The notes below the pieces were generated by a model. That model saw nothing but the letters and a program-made list of their open reading frames with translations, did no database searches and was not told the DNA's origin. DNA of 64,000 bases from Gammaproteobacteria bacterium. Its GTDB lineage: Bacteria; Pseudomonadota; Gammaproteobacteria; Nitrosococcales; Methylophagaceae. Location: the NCBI GenBank assembly GCA_029248745.1, contig JAQWIT010000009.1, forward strand, positions 1-64,000, in the 5' to 3' direction. Of the stretch, positions 30,473 through 40,017 are shown one piece after another; position 1 is the stretch's first letter; every line of letters starts with the position of its first letter. Both the position numbers and the translations under genes were made by a program.

Positions 30473-30571
30473 TTGACCTCTTTGTTCATCATGACAGACA
30501 AATAGTGATAACCAACTATTATAACTATAAGCTACTAATCTTGCACGTTTTTTGATGCGCAGATTTTAGGG

Positions 30572-32308
30572 CTATCGCTTCATTCGTGACGCTAGCTGTT
30601 GTATTTCCTGTCGTTCTTGTTCTGTTAACTGGCTTAATCCTTTTGCCATCAAAAATTCATGGCGTAATTCTAGCGCTTCTTCTTGTAGTTGTTCGACCAC
30701 ACCCACCAGCTCATGTTGCAATGCCTCAGGGCTCAAATCGAGTGTTTGGATCGCTAGTTTCTTTAAATGTTCGCCATGTTCTGTATCTCTGGCGCGCTCT
30801 AGCAATGCTGCCGTATTTAAATGGGGCTGCTGATGTAAGGTTTCAAGTAGTTCGACTAAAACAGATACACCCGCCCGTGACAATGCGCTGATTTTATCGA
30901 ATTCACCAACTGATGCGTGGAGTTCTGGATGTTGTAATAAAATGGTAATTGCCATTCTAATAGGCGAAATACCGCTTGAAGTAGGGGCTGCTTTTTTCAC
31001 CTCAATTTGTGGTGTTGGCGCTTTTTCTAAATGCTTATGCAATACCGATGTGCTGGTTTGTGCTCGCTCGGCTAGGCGCTGCTCAAACATCTCACGATAG
31101 ACTCCTGTGGGGATATGACGTAGGTAAGGCCTGGCAACTTCAACCAGCCTAGCCCTGCCATCCATCGAGTCTATGTCGACACGACTCTCTAAACTCTCAA
31201 AAAAGAAATCAGAATAACTTTTTGCTTGCTCGACTAAACCATTAAATGCCTCAGCTCCCTGCTGTTTCACGAGGGTATCTGGATCCTCACCATCCGGTAA
31301 GAACATAAATTTAAGCTGATGATTACCCCCCAGCATCGGTAAAGCATTTTCTGCAGCACGCCACGCCGCTTCCCGGCCGGCCCTATCGCCATCAAAACAA
31401 AATACCACTTCAGGAGCACTTCTCTGTAATTGTTTAAGGTGTTCTGGTGTCGTCGCAGTCCCTAATGTCGCTACGGCGTTGGTAATGCCTTTTTCAGCTA
31501 AGGCAATCACATCCATATAGCCCTCGACAATCACAATCCGGCTCAATTGCCGGTTGGCTTTACGTGCCCGGTACAAACCATAAAGTTCATGCCCTTTATG
31601 GAAGACAGGTGTTTCAGGTGAATTAAGGTATTTGGGCGTACTGTCATCTAACACTCGACCACCAAAACCAATCACACGCCCTCGCCGATCGCAGATTGGA
31701 AACATTACCCTGTTACGAAAGCGGTCGTATGTCCGACCTTTATCATTGCTACTCAATAGACCTGCTTCAGTTAGCTGTTTGATAGCCTGCTGATTGCTAC
31801 CAAATGTTTTCAATACATTATCCCAACCATCGGGTGCCATGCCGATATTGAAGTGATCTACTGTGTTTGCCGAAAGACCTCTTCGTTTAAGATAGGCAAC
31901 AAATTCATCCCGCTTTGGATGCGTTTGCAATTGATGAACATAATACTGGCTGACTTTGTCTAGTAAGTCATATAGGTTCTGTTTGGCTGGATTAGGCGCT
32001 AAAGATTTCGTTGTTGGCACCGTCATACCCACGGATTCAGCCAATTCATGAATAGCTTCAGGGAAGCTCATTTGATCGTATTCCATCAAAAACCCAATGG
32101 CCGTGCCATGGGCCCCGCAGCCAAAGCAATGATAAAATTGCTTTTCTGGACTAACGGTAAATGAGGGTGTCTTTTCGTTATGGAAGGGGCAACACGCTTG
32201 TAGATTCTTACCCGCTTTCTTTAATGGAACGCGTGCATCTATGACGTCCGTGATATCAACACGGGTCAATAAATCATCAATAAATTGTGGGGGTATTTGA
32301 CCGGCCAT
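30572..32308 (-). CDS. dnaG: DNA primase
   Basis: A 578-residue replication primase. The N-terminal zinc-binding domain shows CCPFHNEKTPSF and YHCFGCGAHG. The RNA polymerase domain contains the TOPRIM metal motif EGYMDVIAL near 265 and FDGDRAGREAAWRAA near 310. The C-terminal DnaB-binding domain follows. Length is normal. Second-last protein gene of the rpsU operon. Confidence 0.97.
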   Translation of the reverse strand: MAGQIPPQFIDDLLTRVDITDVIDARVPLKKAGKNLQACCPFHNEKTPSFTVSPEKQFYHCFGCGAHGTAIGFLMEYDQMSFPEAIHELAESVGMTVPTTKSLAPNPAKQNLYDLLDKVSQYYVHQLQTHPKRDEFVAYLKRRGLSANTVDHFNIGMAPDGWDNVLKTFGSNQQAIKQLTEAGLLSSNDKGRTYDRFRNRVMFPICDRRGRVIGFGGRVLDDSTPKYLNSPETPVFHKGHELYGLYRARKANRQLSRIVIVEGYMDVIALAEKGITNAVATLGTATTPEHLKQLQRSAPEVVFCFDGDRAGREAAWRAAENALPMLGGNHQLKFMFLPDGEDPDTLVKQQGAEAFNGLVEQAKSYSDFFFESLESRVDIDSMDGRARLVEVARPYLRHIPTGVYREMFEQRLAERAQTSTSVLHKHLEKAPTPQIEVKKAAPTSSGISPIRMAITILLQHPELHASVGEFDKISALSRAGVSVLVELLETLHQQPHLNTAALLERARDTEHGEHLKKLAIQTLDLSPEALQHELVGVVEQLQEEALELRHEFLMAKGLSQLTEQERQEIQQLASRMKR

Positions 32309-32380
32309 ATTTAGTCTTTATAGCCGTAAATGTTATCTAAGCCAAGTTCAGCCTTGATTGAACTCAACTAACTCGCCGTT

Positions 32381-32842
32381 TTACGACGTGAGTGCTGCCT
32401 TGACCAGACCACTTACAGCGCTCATATCAGCACGGCCTTGCATTTGTGGTCTTAGTAAGTTCATCACCATGCCCATCTCTTTCGGGCTTGTAGCACCTGC
32501 TTTTGCAATTGTTTCTACAATGGCGGTAGCAATTTCATCATTGGTCATGGCTGTTGGCATGAACTCTTCGATGATGGCTAATTCCGCCACTTCAATTTCA
32601 GCTAAGTCATCGCGACCCGCATCTTCGAATTGTTTAAGAGAGTCGCGGCGCTGCTTACACATTTTTGTCAAAATAGCGATAATGCCATCGTCATCTACAT
32701 CAGTACGATTATCGACTTCGATTTGTTTTATCGCTGCGGTGATTTGGCGCAGTGTTGCAAGACGGTCTTTTTCTTTGGCGCGCATGGCAGCCTTGACACT
32801 GTCTTGGATAGTCAGCTTTAGTGGAGTTGCTTCAGCAGGCAT
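32381..32842 (-). CDS. GatB/YqeY-domain protein
   Basis: A 153-residue YqeY-like protein, homologous to the tRNA-binding tail domain of GatB. It shows DRLATLRQITAAIKQIEVD near residue 26, YqeY-typical FMPTAMTNDEI near 95, and KEMGMVMNLLRPQMQGRAD near the C-terminus. Role uncertain, perhaps tRNA-related. It sits between rpsU and dnaG, the conserved place in gammaproteobacteria. Confidence 0.92.
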   Translation of the reverse strand: MPAEATPLKLTIQDSVKAAMRAKEKDRLATLRQITAAIKQIEVDNRTDVDDDGIIAILTKMCKQRRDSLKQFEDAGRDDLAEIEVAELAIIEEFMPTAMTNDEIATAIVETIAKAGATSPKEMGMVMNLLRPQMQGRADMSAVSGLVKAALTS

Positions 32843-32859
32843 CTTAAATCTTTGCTGCT

Positions 32860-33075
32860 TTAGTACATGCGAATGCGACGAGCGCTTTCACGTGATGTTT
32901 TCTTTTGATGACGTTTCACAGCCGCTGCAGCAGCACGTTTACGTACTGTTGTTGGCTTTTCATACGCTTCGCGTGCTCTTGCTTCTGCAACAGTACCGGC
33001 TTTCTCACAAGCACGTTTGAAGCGACGTAAAGCAATATCAAATGGTTCGTTTTCTTTTAAGCGAACTGATGGCAT
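32860..33075 (-). CDS. rpsU: 30S ribosomal protein S21
   Basis: A 71-residue very basic protein that helps mRNA selection at initiation. [20 protein letters not shown] and the Ala/Lys-rich tail ending RRIRMY are characteristic. First gene of the macromolecular synthesis operon, divergent from tsaD across about 140 bp that must contain both promoters. Confidence 0.97.
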   Translation of the reverse strand: MPSVRLKENEPFDIALRRFKRACEKAGTVAEARAREAYEKPTTVRKRAAAAAVKRHQKKTSRESARRIRMY

Positions 33076-33214
33076 ATTTGTTTCCTGAACTATAATTTTG
33101 TGGAAAAGCCCTCAATTGTACGAAAGATCTGACAGAAAGAAAATACCTTCCTGCACTTTCTTTTAAAAAAGGCATAATATAACGATATTTTTTGCGTTGA
33201 GAAAATAACGAAAC

Positions 33215-34225
33215 ATGCGTGTATTGGGTATCGAGTCTTCTTGTGATGAAACTGGCATTGCACTTTATGATACTGAGCAAGGCTTATTATCACATGCTTT
33301 ATATAGTCAAATAGAACTGCATGCCGAATATGGCGGTGTTGTGCCTGAGCTCGCTTCACGCGATCATATCCGTAAGACACTCCCTCTCATCGAAGAAGTC
33401 TTAATGAAAGCAGGTTTAACGCAACAGGATATTGATGCCGTTGCCTATACTGCTGGGCCCGGTCTAGTCGGCGCTCTACTGGTCGGCGCAGCTATTGGGC
33501 GTAGTATGGCTTGGGCTTTAAATGTACCTGCGCTGGCCATCAATCATATGGAAGGTCATTTACTGTCCCCCTTGTTAGAAGACAACCCACCTGCTTTCCC
33601 ATTCGTTTCTTTATTGGTCTCCGGTGGACACACTTTGTTAGTCGACGTGAAGGGTGTTGGCGAATACACCGTTTTGGGTGAATCGATTGATGATGCCGTG
33701 GGTGAAGCGTTTGATAAGACCGCGAAAATGCTTGGGCTGGGTTACCCGGGCGGGCCTATTTTAGCGATACTTGCGGAAAAAGGGATTGCAGATAAATACA
33801 CCTTCCCTCGTCCAATGATGAATCGTCCTGGTTTAGATTTTAGTTTTAGTGGCCTGAAGACGTTTACGATGAATACCTGGCTTAACAGCGAACAAACTGA
33901 ACAAGATAAAGCAGATATTGCCCTCGCCTTCCAAACCGCAGCAGTTGAAACCCTGACATTGAAATGTAAGCGCGCTATGGTTCAAACAGGTCACCATACC
34001 TTAGTTGTTGCAGGTGGCGTGAGTGCTAATCTTGCTCTAAGAACGCGTTTAGATGGTATGCCTAATATGACCGTGTATTACCCACGACAAGCTTTTTGTA
34101 GTGACAATGGTGCAATGATTGCTTTTGCCGGTGCTATGCGTCAAAAAGCGTTAGTGCCGAGTGATAAGCCCCCCACTTTTTCTGCACGCCCACGCTGGCC
34201 GTTAAATGAGCTCAGCCCACCTTAA
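33215..34225 (+). CDS. tsaD: tRNA threonylcarbamoyladenosine transferase subunit TsaD
   Basis: A 336-residue ASKHA-fold protein that, with TsaB and TsaE, transfers threonylcarbamoyl from the TsaC product to A37 of tRNAs. It shows [18 protein letters not shown], the metal motif NHMEGHL near residue 110, [12 protein letters not shown] and [12 protein letters not shown]. Divergent from rpsU and convergent with plsY, which it overlaps by 4 bp. The standard tsaD-rpsU arrangement is conserved. Confidence 0.97.
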   Translation: MRVLGIESSCDETGIALYDTEQGLLSHALYSQIELHAEYGGVVPELASRDHIRKTLPLIEEVLMKAGLTQQDIDAVAYTAGPGLVGALLVGAAIGRSMAWALNVPALAINHMEGHLLSPLLEDNPPAFPFVSLLVSGGHTLLVDVKGVGEYTVLGESIDDAVGEAFDKTAKMLGLGYPGGPILAILAEKGIADKYTFPRPMMNRPGLDFSFSGLKTFTMNTWLNSEQTEQDKADIALAFQTAAVETLTLKCKRAMVQTGHHTLVVAGGVSANLALRTRLDGMPNMTVYYPRQAFCSDNGAMIAFAGAMRQKALVPSDKPPTFSARPRWPLNELSPP

Positions 34226-34815
34226 GATTTGGATTCTTCACCAGACAGTAATCGCTTAATATTGCCACTGTGACGGAGCAATAGCATCCCGACCATCACT
34301 AGAACGATCCAGCGTGCGGCCAAATCGTCTACAAACCAAATACTATAAAGCGGCGCAAGTGATGCTGCGATGATAGCTGACAAAGACGAGATCCTTGAAA
34401 TAGCAAAGACAACTAACCAGCTCAGTAGAATACTGCCTGCTAGCAGCAATGATAATGCTAGGAAACCACCTAATGCTGTGGCGACACCTTTTCCTCCTTT
34501 GAATTGGAAAAAAAGTGGATAAAGATGGCCTAGAAAAGCAGCAAAAGCCGTAGCTGCCAACCATACCGTATCGAGCACCAGTAAGCTCGCGATAACGACA
34601 GGTAAAATACCTTTCACAACATCGAAAATTAATACGGTTGCAGCGAGTTTTTTACCCCCAAACCTTAAAACATTCGTTGCGCCGGGGTTACCTGAACCTT
34701 GCGATCTCGGATCGGGCAGGCCGGCTAATTTACACAGCACAATCGCGCTGTTGAGTGAGCCGATAAGATATGCCCCAATCAATACACTGATTGGCAGAGT
34801 CAATGTTTCAAGCAT
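34222..34815 (-). CDS. plsY: Acyl-phosphate glycerol-3-phosphate acyltransferase
   Basis: An inner-membrane enzyme of about 197 residues with five predicted helices. It transfers acyl from acyl-phosphate to glycerol-3-phosphate, the first step of phospholipid synthesis. The conserved loops [17 protein letters not shown] and [10 protein letters not shown] are present. I chose ATG 34815 ([11 protein letters not shown]), which puts the first helix at the N-terminus as in the family; the frame opens 12 codons earlier. tsaD-plsY-folB is the usual neighbourhood. Confidence 0.93.
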   Translation of the reverse strand: MLETLTLPISVLIGAYLIGSLNSAIVLCKLAGLPDPRSQGSGNPGATNVLRFGGKKLAATVLIFDVVKGILPVVIASLLVLDTVWLAATAFAAFLGHLYPLFFQFKGGKGVATALGGFLALSLLLAGSILLSWLVVFAISRISSLSAIIAASLAPLYSIWFVDDLAARWIVLVMVGMLLLRHSGNIKRLLSGEESKS

Positions 34816-34885
34816 GATATGATGCAGCCTAAAATTTAATGATTGCGCCATTATAGGGCCATTTCAACAAAGACACGCAGACAAT

Positions 34886-35236
34886 ATGGATAAAATTTTT
34901 CTTAATGACCTGAAAATAGACACTGTAATTGGTGTTTTCGATTGGGAACGACAAATCAAACAGACACTGCGCTTTGATATTGAAATAGATTACGACATTC
35001 GGCCTGCTGCTACCAGCGATGATATCGCTGACACCATGGACTATGGTTCGATTGCAAAAACGGTTGTCGGCTTTGTTGAACAAAGTGACTATCAACTCAT
35101 CGAAACCTTAGCTGAAGATCTCGCTGCCCTTTTACTGACTGAATTTTCTATTCCAAGCATTACCCTATCGGTTACGAAACCGGTCAAACTCTACGGCCAA
35201 AACTACGCCAAAATTGTTATTGAACGATCGACTTGA
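34886..35236 (+). CDS. folB: Dihydroneopterin aldolase
   Basis: A 116-residue enzyme that converts dihydroneopterin to 6-hydroxymethyl-dihydropterin in folate synthesis. It shows LKIDTVIGVFDWERQIKQ, DYGSIAKTV, LIETLAEDLA with the substrate-binding Glu, and KPVKLYGQNYAKIVIERS. Length is normal. The stop overlaps the folK start by one base. Confidence 0.94.
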   Translation: MDKIFLNDLKIDTVIGVFDWERQIKQTLRFDIEIDYDIRPAATSDDIADTMDYGSIAKTVVGFVEQSDYQLIETLAEDLAALLLTEFSIPSITLSVTKPVKLYGQNYAKIVIERST

Positions 35237-35754
35237 TGCAAATAGACCATAAAGCGGGCTACCTTATGGGTGTTGGTAGCAATTTATCTCCACACCAAAA
35301 TATTGCCCAAATTATTGAAGAACTGTTGCAACAGTTTTCTCAGTTGAGTCTAAGTCGCGTTCTACATATTCCACCTGTAGGTATGAATAGTCAGCACGAC
35401 TTCCTCAATATGGCTGTCTTTATCGAAACTGATATAGCAAAAACAGAGTTAAAGGCATTTTGTAATGATTTGGAAACGCAGTTAGGTCGAGATCGGAATG
35501 ATCCTGCGAGTAAAATAAAAGATCGCGCAGCTGATTTAGATATTTTATTTCAGATCACTCATAACGATGATTTTCAGCGGCCTGCCAATAGCATTACTGA
35601 TGAATATTTTCTTTATCCTGTCATCGACGAACTGTTAGCTTATTTATCCAACAGGCCCTTTCGCTCTTTACAAGCTGGCGTTGAGATCAAAATTGATGAC
35701 TTAACGTTTGGAGAGACGGCGACCACCATCAACCGGAATACTACAGCCGGTTAG
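35236..35754 (+). CDS. folK: 2-amino-4-hydroxy-6-hydroxymethyldihydropteridine pyrophosphokinase
   Basis: A 172-residue enzyme that adds pyrophosphate to the FolB product. Signatures are MGVGSNLSPHQNIAQII, QHDFLNMAVFIET and KDRAADLDILFQ (usually GPRTLDLDIL). ATG 35236 is coupled to the folB stop; the alternative TTG at 35233 is less likely. The C-terminus overlaps folM tail-to-tail by 54 bp and is longer than the minimal family length. Confidence 0.88.
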   Translation: MQIDHKAGYLMGVGSNLSPHQNIAQIIEELLQQFSQLSLSRVLHIPPVGMNSQHDFLNMAVFIETDIAKTELKAFCNDLETQLGRDRNDPASKIKDRAADLDILFQITHNDDFQRPANSITDEYFLYPVIDELLAYLSNRPFRSLQAGVEIKIDDLTFGETATTINRNTTAG

Positions 35755-36435
35755 GAATGCGTTGCTCAGAATACTTTTAACGGCCAAGTAAACCGGCTCT
35801 GGCCCACCCTCTTTTTTCAACAAGGTTTCATCCAGCATTTGATTCACGGTTGCTTCTGCATGTGATGGTGTAAACAGTACAGGTCCTGGTGCGACGGCAT
35901 TGACTTTAATCTTTGGTCCCCACTTTTTAGCTAATGCTAGCGTCATATTGTGTAAACCCGCCTTAGTCGTGCCGTAAATATCAAAATCTGCCGTTGGATT
36001 CTCCACATTAATATCCGTGATATGAATAATGTCCGAAGGATCATCGCCCTCGCCCACCATCATTGTTTGTAAGCTCTGATTAACTAAAAAGGGGGCCATC
36101 ATATGAATAGTAAAAAACTGTTGATATTGCTTCGCCGCCTCCTGCACATCCTCTGATGTCGGCTCAAACGAAGAAGCATTATGAACGATCGCTCTAAACT
36201 GCTGACAATGCAATTTCAATTGTTCAACAAAAACCAAAATAGCCTCACTATTTGATAAATCAGCCTGTATTGTTGTTACACCTAATTTAGTTAAGGCTTG
36301 GATCTCTGGCGTCAGCGTACGATAATGCGCTATCACGGTATAACCGTCCTGGTGTAAGCGTTGGGCAATATGATGCCCTACACGCCTCCCAGCACCGGTC
36401 ACCAACACTGCATTTTTTAATAACTGACTTGCCAT
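35701..36435 (-). CDS. folM: Pteridine/dihydromonapterin reductase-like SDR
   Basis: A 244-residue short-chain dehydrogenase. The cofactor site is VTGAGRRVGHHIAQRL, with the RR typical of NADPH-dependent pteridine reductases. The active site shows Tyr-X3-Lys in YGTTKAGLHN; the C-terminus is GCSIPVDGGRRLS. The FolM family reduces dihydromonapterin or dihydrofolate. Next to folB and folK, a pterin role is well supported by context. ATG 36435 shares its CATG with the divergent gene at 36434, and AAGGAT lies 10 bp upstream. Confidence 0.87.
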   Translation of the reverse strand: MASQLLKNAVLVTGAGRRVGHHIAQRLHQDGYTVIAHYRTLTPEIQALTKLGVTTIQADLSNSEAILVFVEQLKLHCQQFRAIVHNASSFEPTSEDVQEAAKQYQQFFTIHMMAPFLVNQSLQTMMVGEGDDPSDIIHITDINVENPTADFDIYGTTKAGLHNMTLALAKKWGPKIKVNAVAPGPVLFTPSHAEATVNQMLDETLLKKEGGPEPVYLAVKSILSNAFLTGCSIPVDGGRRLSKR

Positions 36436-37609
36436 GACTGTTTCTGATCCTTTGTTGAATATTGACCCCATTGCTCAGGCGCATAGTGATCGATTATTCG
36501 CTGTCATTCAACAGCGTATTGCCGATGCCGGAGGAAAAATACCTTTTGCTGATTATATGCAACTTTGTCTCCATACGCCCGGTTTAGGATACTACAGCGC
36601 TGGCAGCCAAAAATTTGGAAAGCATGGCGACTATACGACCGCGCCAGAAATTTCACCCTTGTTTTCTCAAACCCTTGCTCGCCATATTCAGGATATCCGC
36701 CAGCAACTATCGGAGTTTAATCTACTCGAATTTGGTGCTGGCAGCGGCAAAATGGCCGCTGATATTCTGTTGCAACTCGAACGAGATAAGGCCTTACCTG
36801 ATCATTATTACATTATTGAAGCAAGTGCTGACTTACAATATAGACAGCGAGAATACTTATCATCAACCATTCCCAACCTATTTGAAAAGGTTATTTGGCT
36901 CGACCAGTTGCCAGCGCAATTCGTCGGTGTCATTGTCGCCAATGAGGTCTGCGATGCTATGCCACTTCATCGCTTACACTTTAGCCAAGATGCCTGGCAA
37001 GAATGTCATATCACGATCAATAATGGTGTTTTAGAGTGGGTAGATGGTCCGCTAAGTAATGCCTCTTTAAAACAACGTACAGAACTCATTTCGCAACATC
37101 ATGACCAAACTGAATTTTTTGCTGAAGTGAATTTAGCGGCAGAAGGGTGGGTGGCAAGCTTGGCCGATTGTCTTCAGCAGGGGGCGATATTTATCATTGA
37201 CTATGGTCACGACCGCGCTAGTTATTATCACCCAGAACGCAGTCAAGGTACCTTGATGTGTTATGTCCAACATCATGGGCATGACAACCCCCTTATATTG
37301 CCTGGCCTACAAGATATTACCAGCCATGTTGAATTTACGGCTTTAGCGGAAATGGCACTGTCATGTGGACTTGATGTTGAAGGATTTCAGACCCAAGCTG
37401 ATTTTTTATTAGCAGGGGGGATTATTGAATTACTGGCAGCGCAATCATCTGGTGATGTGACTTTGGATTCATTTTCCCAGACCACCGCTATCAAGCGGCT
37501 GACATTACCGTCTGAAATGGGGGAGAGCTTTAAAGCATTGACGCTAACTAAGGGATTGCCTGAGTTGTTGCCACGACTTCGGTTGGCGGATCGAAGATAT
37601 AGTCTTTGA
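36434..37609 (+). CDS. MidA/NDUFAF7-family SAM-dependent methyltransferase
   Basis: A 391-residue protein of COG1565. It shows GGKIPFADYMQLCLHTPGLGYY, FGKHGDYTTAPEISPLFSQ, the SAM-binding LLEFGAGSGKMAADIL near residue 98, and FIIDYGHDRASYYHP. The mitochondrial homologue methylates an arginine of the complex I subunit NDUFS2; bacterial targets are mostly unstudied. The start overlaps the divergent folM start within a single CATG, so the ribosome sites must lie inside the opposite genes; no SD-like sequence is visible for this one. Confidence 0.9.
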   Translation: MTVSDPLLNIDPIAQAHSDRLFAVIQQRIADAGGKIPFADYMQLCLHTPGLGYYSAGSQKFGKHGDYTTAPEISPLFSQTLARHIQDIRQQLSEFNLLEFGAGSGKMAADILLQLERDKALPDHYYIIEASADLQYRQREYLSSTIPNLFEKVIWLDQLPAQFVGVIVANEVCDAMPLHRLHFSQDAWQECHITINNGVLEWVDGPLSNASLKQRTELISQHHDQTEFFAEVNLAAEGWVASLADCLQQGAIFIIDYGHDRASYYHPERSQGTLMCYVQHHGHDNPLILPGLQDITSHVEFTALAEMALSCGLDVEGFQTQADFLLAGGIIELLAAQSSGDVTLDSFSQTTAIKRLTLPSEMGESFKALTLTKGLPELLPRLRLADRRYSL

Positions 37610-37642
37610 ACATCCGTTTTCTTCTAGATTCGCTCGAAACTA

Positions 37643-38659
37643 CTAAGGAACCGTTTCCGGTTTCTGCTCCCGACATAACAGCGCCTGCACCGCCTGCCGA
37701 GGATCATTACCCTCAAACAAAATTTTATACACTTGCTCCACAATCGGCATTTCAATACCCGCTTGTTTGGCACGCATCAAGACTTCTTTGGCAGCATTCA
37801 TGCCTTCAACCGTTTTGCCGACTTCCGTCACCGCTTCATCAACGGTCAAACCCCGGCCGATCGCCAAACCTAACTGACGGTTACGGCTTTGATTATCAGT
37901 ACAAGTCAGGATTAAGTCACCCACACCTGATAGGCCAATCATGGTTTCTATTTCTGCTCCTAAGCTGGCTGCTAAGCGGAGTATTTCTGCCATACCTCGC
38001 GTAATTAAAGCCGCTCTGGCATTGGCACCATAACCCAAGCCATCAGAGATACCCGCACCAATGGCCAAGATGTTTTTAACTGTGCCGCCTACTTGAACGC
38101 CTTGCACATCTGCAGTGGTGTAGACACGCAGAGTAGGGCGGTGCATTGCGGCTGCTAAGTCTTGGAAGAAGGCTTGATCTTTCGATGCTACGGTCATTGC
38201 GGTTGGTAAGTCTTTGGCGACTTCCATCGCAAAAGAAGGACCTGAAATAACCGCTAAGGGATGGTTATCACCTAAAATATCAGCCGCTGTGTCGTAGAGA
38301 AAACGGCCAGTTTTAGGTGTTAGCCCTTTGGTTGCCCAGCTGAGTGGTGTACCCGCCTTTAACATTGGTTCAATCGTCTCTAACATACCTGCAAAGGCGA
38401 CACTCGGAACAGAGACTAAAACATGTTTAGCTCTCTGGACGGCTTGTTCGAGATCAGTAACGACTTCTAAGCTGGCAGGGAAAGGAACATTAGGCAGATA
38501 ACGCTCGTTGCTATGACTTTGCTGCATGGCTTTGAGGTGATCCTCATTTCGGCCCCAAAGCAATACTTGATGGCCATTTCTGGCCATGGCAATCGCCAAT
38601 GCTGATCCCCATGCACCAGCCCCAATCACTAATGTAGGTATCAACATTGCGTTTGTCAT
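37643..38659 (-). CDS. gpsA: NAD(P)-dependent glycerol-3-phosphate dehydrogenase
   Basis: A 338-residue enzyme making sn-glycerol-3-phosphate for phospholipids. It shows VIGAGAWGSALAIAMARNGH (dinucleotide fold), SVPSVAFAGML, ATKGL, the catalytic Lys in GTVKNILAIGAG, and GLSGVGDLILTC. A short N-terminal extension (MTNA) may be spurious since MLIPTLVIG would suffice. The gpsA-secB-grx-rhodanese set is a conserved gammaproteobacterial operon read in the order rhodanese to gpsA. Confidence 0.96.
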   Translation of the reverse strand: MTNAMLIPTLVIGAGAWGSALAIAMARNGHQVLLWGRNEDHLKAMQQSHSNERYLPNVPFPASLEVVTDLEQAVQRAKHVLVSVPSVAFAGMLETIEPMLKAGTPLSWATKGLTPKTGRFLYDTAADILGDNHPLAVISGPSFAMEVAKDLPTAMTVASKDQAFFQDLAAAMHRPTLRVYTTADVQGVQVGGTVKNILAIGAGISDGLGYGANARAALITRGMAEILRLAASLGAEIETMIGLSGVGDLILTCTDNQSRNRQLGLAIGRGLTVDEAVTEVGKTVEGMNAAKEVLMRAKQAGIEMPIVEQVYKILFEGNDPRQAVQALLCREQKPETVP

Positions 38660-38668
38660 AGACGTTTC

Positions 38669-39148
38669 CTAGTGTGTCGTTTGTTGTTCCGCGGTTTGCT
38701 TCGCTTGTTGTACTTGATTCATATATAAAGCATCGAAGTTAACAGGTGCTAAAACCAATTGTGGGAAGCCCCCTTTCAGGACGAGATCTGAAATCACTTC
38801 ACGCACATAAGGGAATAGGATATTGGGGCAATGGCTACCAATAATCGGACCCATTTCTTCGTTACTATAACCCATCAAAGAAAAGACGCCAGCTTGTTTG
38901 ACTTCAATCAAGAAAGCCGTCTTATCACCTAATTTTGCTGTGACTGTCGTAACCAATGTGATGTCATGATTATTGTCATCTAATTGTTTGTATTCGTTGG
39001 TTAGCTGTAAATCTAGTTCTGGTTTCCACTCTTCACGGAAAATTTCCGGTGAATTTGGTGTTTCAAATGACATATCTTTAGTATAAATCTTTTGAATCGC
39101 AAATTGCGGTTGAGCTTTTTGTTCTGCTGCGCCATTTTCTTCGGCCAT
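38669..39148 (-). CDS. secB: Protein-export chaperone SecB
   Basis: A 159-residue tetrameric chaperone that keeps preproteins unfolded and hands them to SecA. It shows FAIQKIYTKDMSFETPNSP, GVFSLMGYSNEEM and CPNILFPYVREVISDLV, the family core, with a Gln/Ala-rich acidic tail. Second from last in the operon, between grx and gpsA. Confidence 0.96.
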   Translation of the reverse strand: MAEENGAAEQKAQPQFAIQKIYTKDMSFETPNSPEIFREEWKPELDLQLTNEYKQLDDNNHDITLVTTVTAKLGDKTAFLIEVKQAGVFSLMGYSNEEMGPIIGSHCPNILFPYVREVISDLVLKGGFPQLVLAPVNFDALYMNQVQQAKQTAEQQTTH

Positions 39149-39172
39149 GATGCTTCCTTAATAGTGTGAGGG

Positions 39173-39430
39173 TTAAGATGCAGCCAAAAGGCCGTCTAAT
39201 TTTTTAGCACGATCGAGTCCTAACAGATCGGTATAACCGCCTACAGACTGATCGTTGATAAAGATTTGTGGGACCGTCCGTTGACGGCTTTTAGTCATCA
39301 TTTCTTGGCGTTTTACTGGGTTTTTATCCACACGAATTTCGTTGTAGCTAACCCCTTTACGTTCCAACAGCTGCTTAGCCATGACACAATACGGACACTG
39401 TGCGGTAGAGTATATGTCGACTTTTGCCAT
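39173..39430 (-). CDS. grxC: Glutaredoxin 3
   Basis: An 85-residue dithiol glutaredoxin with active site CPYC (residues 13-16), the cis-proline TVPQIFIN and GGYTDL for glutathione binding. It reduces protein disulfides and mixed disulfides with glutathione. In operon with rhodanese and secB. Given the GST genes in this window, it is another sign of an active glutathione economy. Confidence 0.96.
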   Translation of the reverse strand: MAKVDIYSTAQCPYCVMAKQLLERKGVSYNEIRVDKNPVKRQEMMTKSRQRTVPQIFINDQSVGGYTDLLGLDRAKKLDGLLAAS

Positions 39431-39457
39431 AGCTTTTGCCTTTTTCTAAATGATGAA

Positions 39458-39877
39458 TTAGCTAAATAGGGGCAACTTGGCATCTTTCCAAGTATTTAAG
39501 CCACCTTTTAAAACATAAATATCTGCCACACCATGAGTTTGTAACTGTTTAACAACGACACTGGTGTTTTGGCCTATTGCAGGCACAATGATCACTGGTT
39601 TTGCAGTTTCTTTCATTGATGCTGTCCCCGCTGTAAATTCAGATAAGGGCATATTAATTGAGTCAGCAATATGCTCTTTCTCAAACTCTACTTTGGCTCG
39701 GGTATCTATAAACACCCCTTTCTTCTGATTCACAACCTGAATGGCTTGTGCGGTGTTAACCGCTATTGCACCGCCCATATTACTACTGATGACACTACCA
39801 ATTAGAAATGCTGACAGCCCAAAGAAGAGAGCCCACAGTATCCAGTGATTAACAACAAATTCCCCAAAATTTTCCAT
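39458..39877 (-). CDS. Membrane-anchored rhodanese-like protein without catalytic Cys
   Basis: A 139-residue protein with one N-terminal transmembrane helix (WILWALFFGLSAFLIG) and a rhodanese fold: GVFIDTRAKVEFEKEHIADS and YVLKGGLNTWKDAKLP. The active-site loop, usually with Cys in VVYCxxGxR, reads IIVPAIGQNTS and has no cysteine, so sulfur transfer is unlikely. ATG 39877 is preferred because upstream codons add a non-family extension. First gene before grxC, secB and gpsA; the same arrangement is known as yibN-grxC-secB-gpsA in E. coli. Confidence 0.88.
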   Translation of the reverse strand: MENFGEFVVNHWILWALFFGLSAFLIGSVISSNMGGAIAVNTAQAIQVVNQKKGVFIDTRAKVEFEKEHIADSINMPLSEFTAGTASMKETAKPVIIVPAIGQNTSVVVKQLQTHGVADIYVLKGGLNTWKDAKLPLFS

Positions 39878-40017
39878 ATTCAACCTTGTTATACAACTAT
39901 GCCATGATAGATGGAGCCTATCATTCGTTCCAAAACGTCTTATAATACACGGCATCATCACGCATTTATACGTATTAAGATGATCTCACACCGTGCCATC
40001 AATATTGAGGAGTTTTC

